This document shows positions 5,778 through 5,928 of a DNA stretch of 5,928 bases, piece by piece. The notes beneath the pieces are model-generated. The model ran no database searches. It was not told the origin of the DNA and saw only the letters and a program-made list of their open reading frames with translations. The position numbers and the translations under genes were made by a program. The number at the start of each line of letters is the position of its first letter. The first letter of the stretch is position 1. This stretch comes from JABDNZ01 sp050049805. GTDB lineage: Bacteria; Gemmatimonadota; Gemmatimonadetes; Longimicrobiales; Gaopeijiaceae. The stretch spans positions 1 to 5,928 of the forward strand of contig JASFVN010000286.1 in assembly GCA_050049805.1 (NCBI GenBank), given 5' to 3'.

Positions 5778-5805
5778 GGAACTTTTTCTCCGAAAGGCGT
5801 ATAAG
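5778..5805 (+). promoter_or_regulatory. Candidate promoter of the CBS-domain gene
   Basis: TATAAG at 5800-5805 is a good -10 element, but the -35 expected for the housekeeping sigma factor is not recognisable. Alternatively GGAACTT (5778-5784), followed 15 bases after GGAAC by CGTAT (5798-5802), resembles an ECF sigma-factor promoter. Either reading would start transcription near 5810, leaving a leader of about 30 bases that includes the ribosome site AGGAG (5829-5833). Confidence 0.4.
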
Positions 5806-5842
5806 GACAATCCTCACCTCAACCCCGCAGGAGAAGACTCTC

Positions 5843-5928
5843 ATGAAGATCCGGGAACTCCTCAATGAAAAGGGGTACGACGTCGTCACCGTTCCCCCGT
5901 CCTTCCCTCTGCAGGATGCCATGAGGCT
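5843..5928 (+). CDS. CBS-domain protein, N-terminal fragment, runs off the right edge
   Basis: The 28 complete codons read MKIRELLNEKGYDVVTVPPS and continue FPLQDAMR. This is the usual opening of small bacterial proteins with a CBS domain pair: a 'K-[IV]-R-[DE]-[IL]-L' start, then 'V-x-T-V-x-P' and a '[LI]-x-[ED]-A-[MV]' helix. Such proteins sense adenine nucleotides or similar ligands in the cytoplasm and often act as regulatory subunits or stress proteins. The ATG is preceded by AGGAG with a 9-base gap. It is divergent from the M14 gene. The assignment rests on a short N-terminal motif only; whether other domains follow cannot be seen. Confidence 0.75.
   Translation, partial: MKIRELLNEKGYDVVTVPPSFPLQDAMR

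Noticed and set aside
5689..5922. Minus-strand open frame of 77 codons across the M14/CBS divergent gap
   Set aside because: It overlaps the CBS-domain start antisense, covers the likely promoter region, and resembles no protein family.

Overview
The window is a GC-rich bacterial segment (about 60% GC by eye) carrying seven protein genes. Five lie on the minus strand and two on the plus strand; two of them run off the window edges. I see no rRNA, tRNA, CRISPR array, transposase or phage gene. The gene content suggests a Gram-negative soil or marine heterotroph. Evidence for this is secreted proteins with Gram-negative-type signal peptides and a lipoprotein, an M14 carboxypeptidase with aspartate-rich calcium-type loops, a DUF3311/SSS transporter pair, and a periplasmic-type VKOR rather than DsbB. 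Gemmatimonadota or a similar phylum is my guess from the style of these proteins, but nothing here proves the taxonomy.

Left part (1-2267, minus strand): a tight three-gene unit read from 2267 leftwards. First is a 490-residue exported thioredoxin-VKOR fusion, predicted to make disulfide bonds in the periplasm. Seven bases later comes a small two-helix DUF3311 membrane protein. Next is the N-terminal part of a sodium:solute symporter, which leaves the window at base 1. The fusion has its domains in the order thioredoxin then VKOR, the reverse of the structurally characterised cyanobacterial enzyme. It also has one extra membrane helix that restores the correct topology. This is the most interesting item in the window.

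Middle (2268-2822): a 197-bp divergent intergenic region with two GGACC/GGTCC inverted repeats, then a 103-residue carboxymuconolactone decarboxylase/AhpD-fold protein on the plus strand that lacks the CxxC redox pair. A hairpin sits where this gene converges with the next one.

Right part (2820-5665, minus strand): an M14 zinc carboxypeptidase with a signal peptide and several calcium-type loops, followed after 71 bp by an SMP-30/gluconolactonase-like beta-propeller lipoprotein. Both are predicted to act outside the cytoplasm, in peptide or small-molecule degradation, and may be co-transcribed. After a 177-bp divergent intergenic region with a plausible promoter, the first 28 codons of a CBS-domain protein run off the right edge on the plus strand.

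Taken together this is an envelope-oriented neighbourhood: disulfide formation, solute uptake, an extracytoplasmic peptidase and a surface-type propeller lipoprotein. A direct functional link between the left and right halves is inference only.
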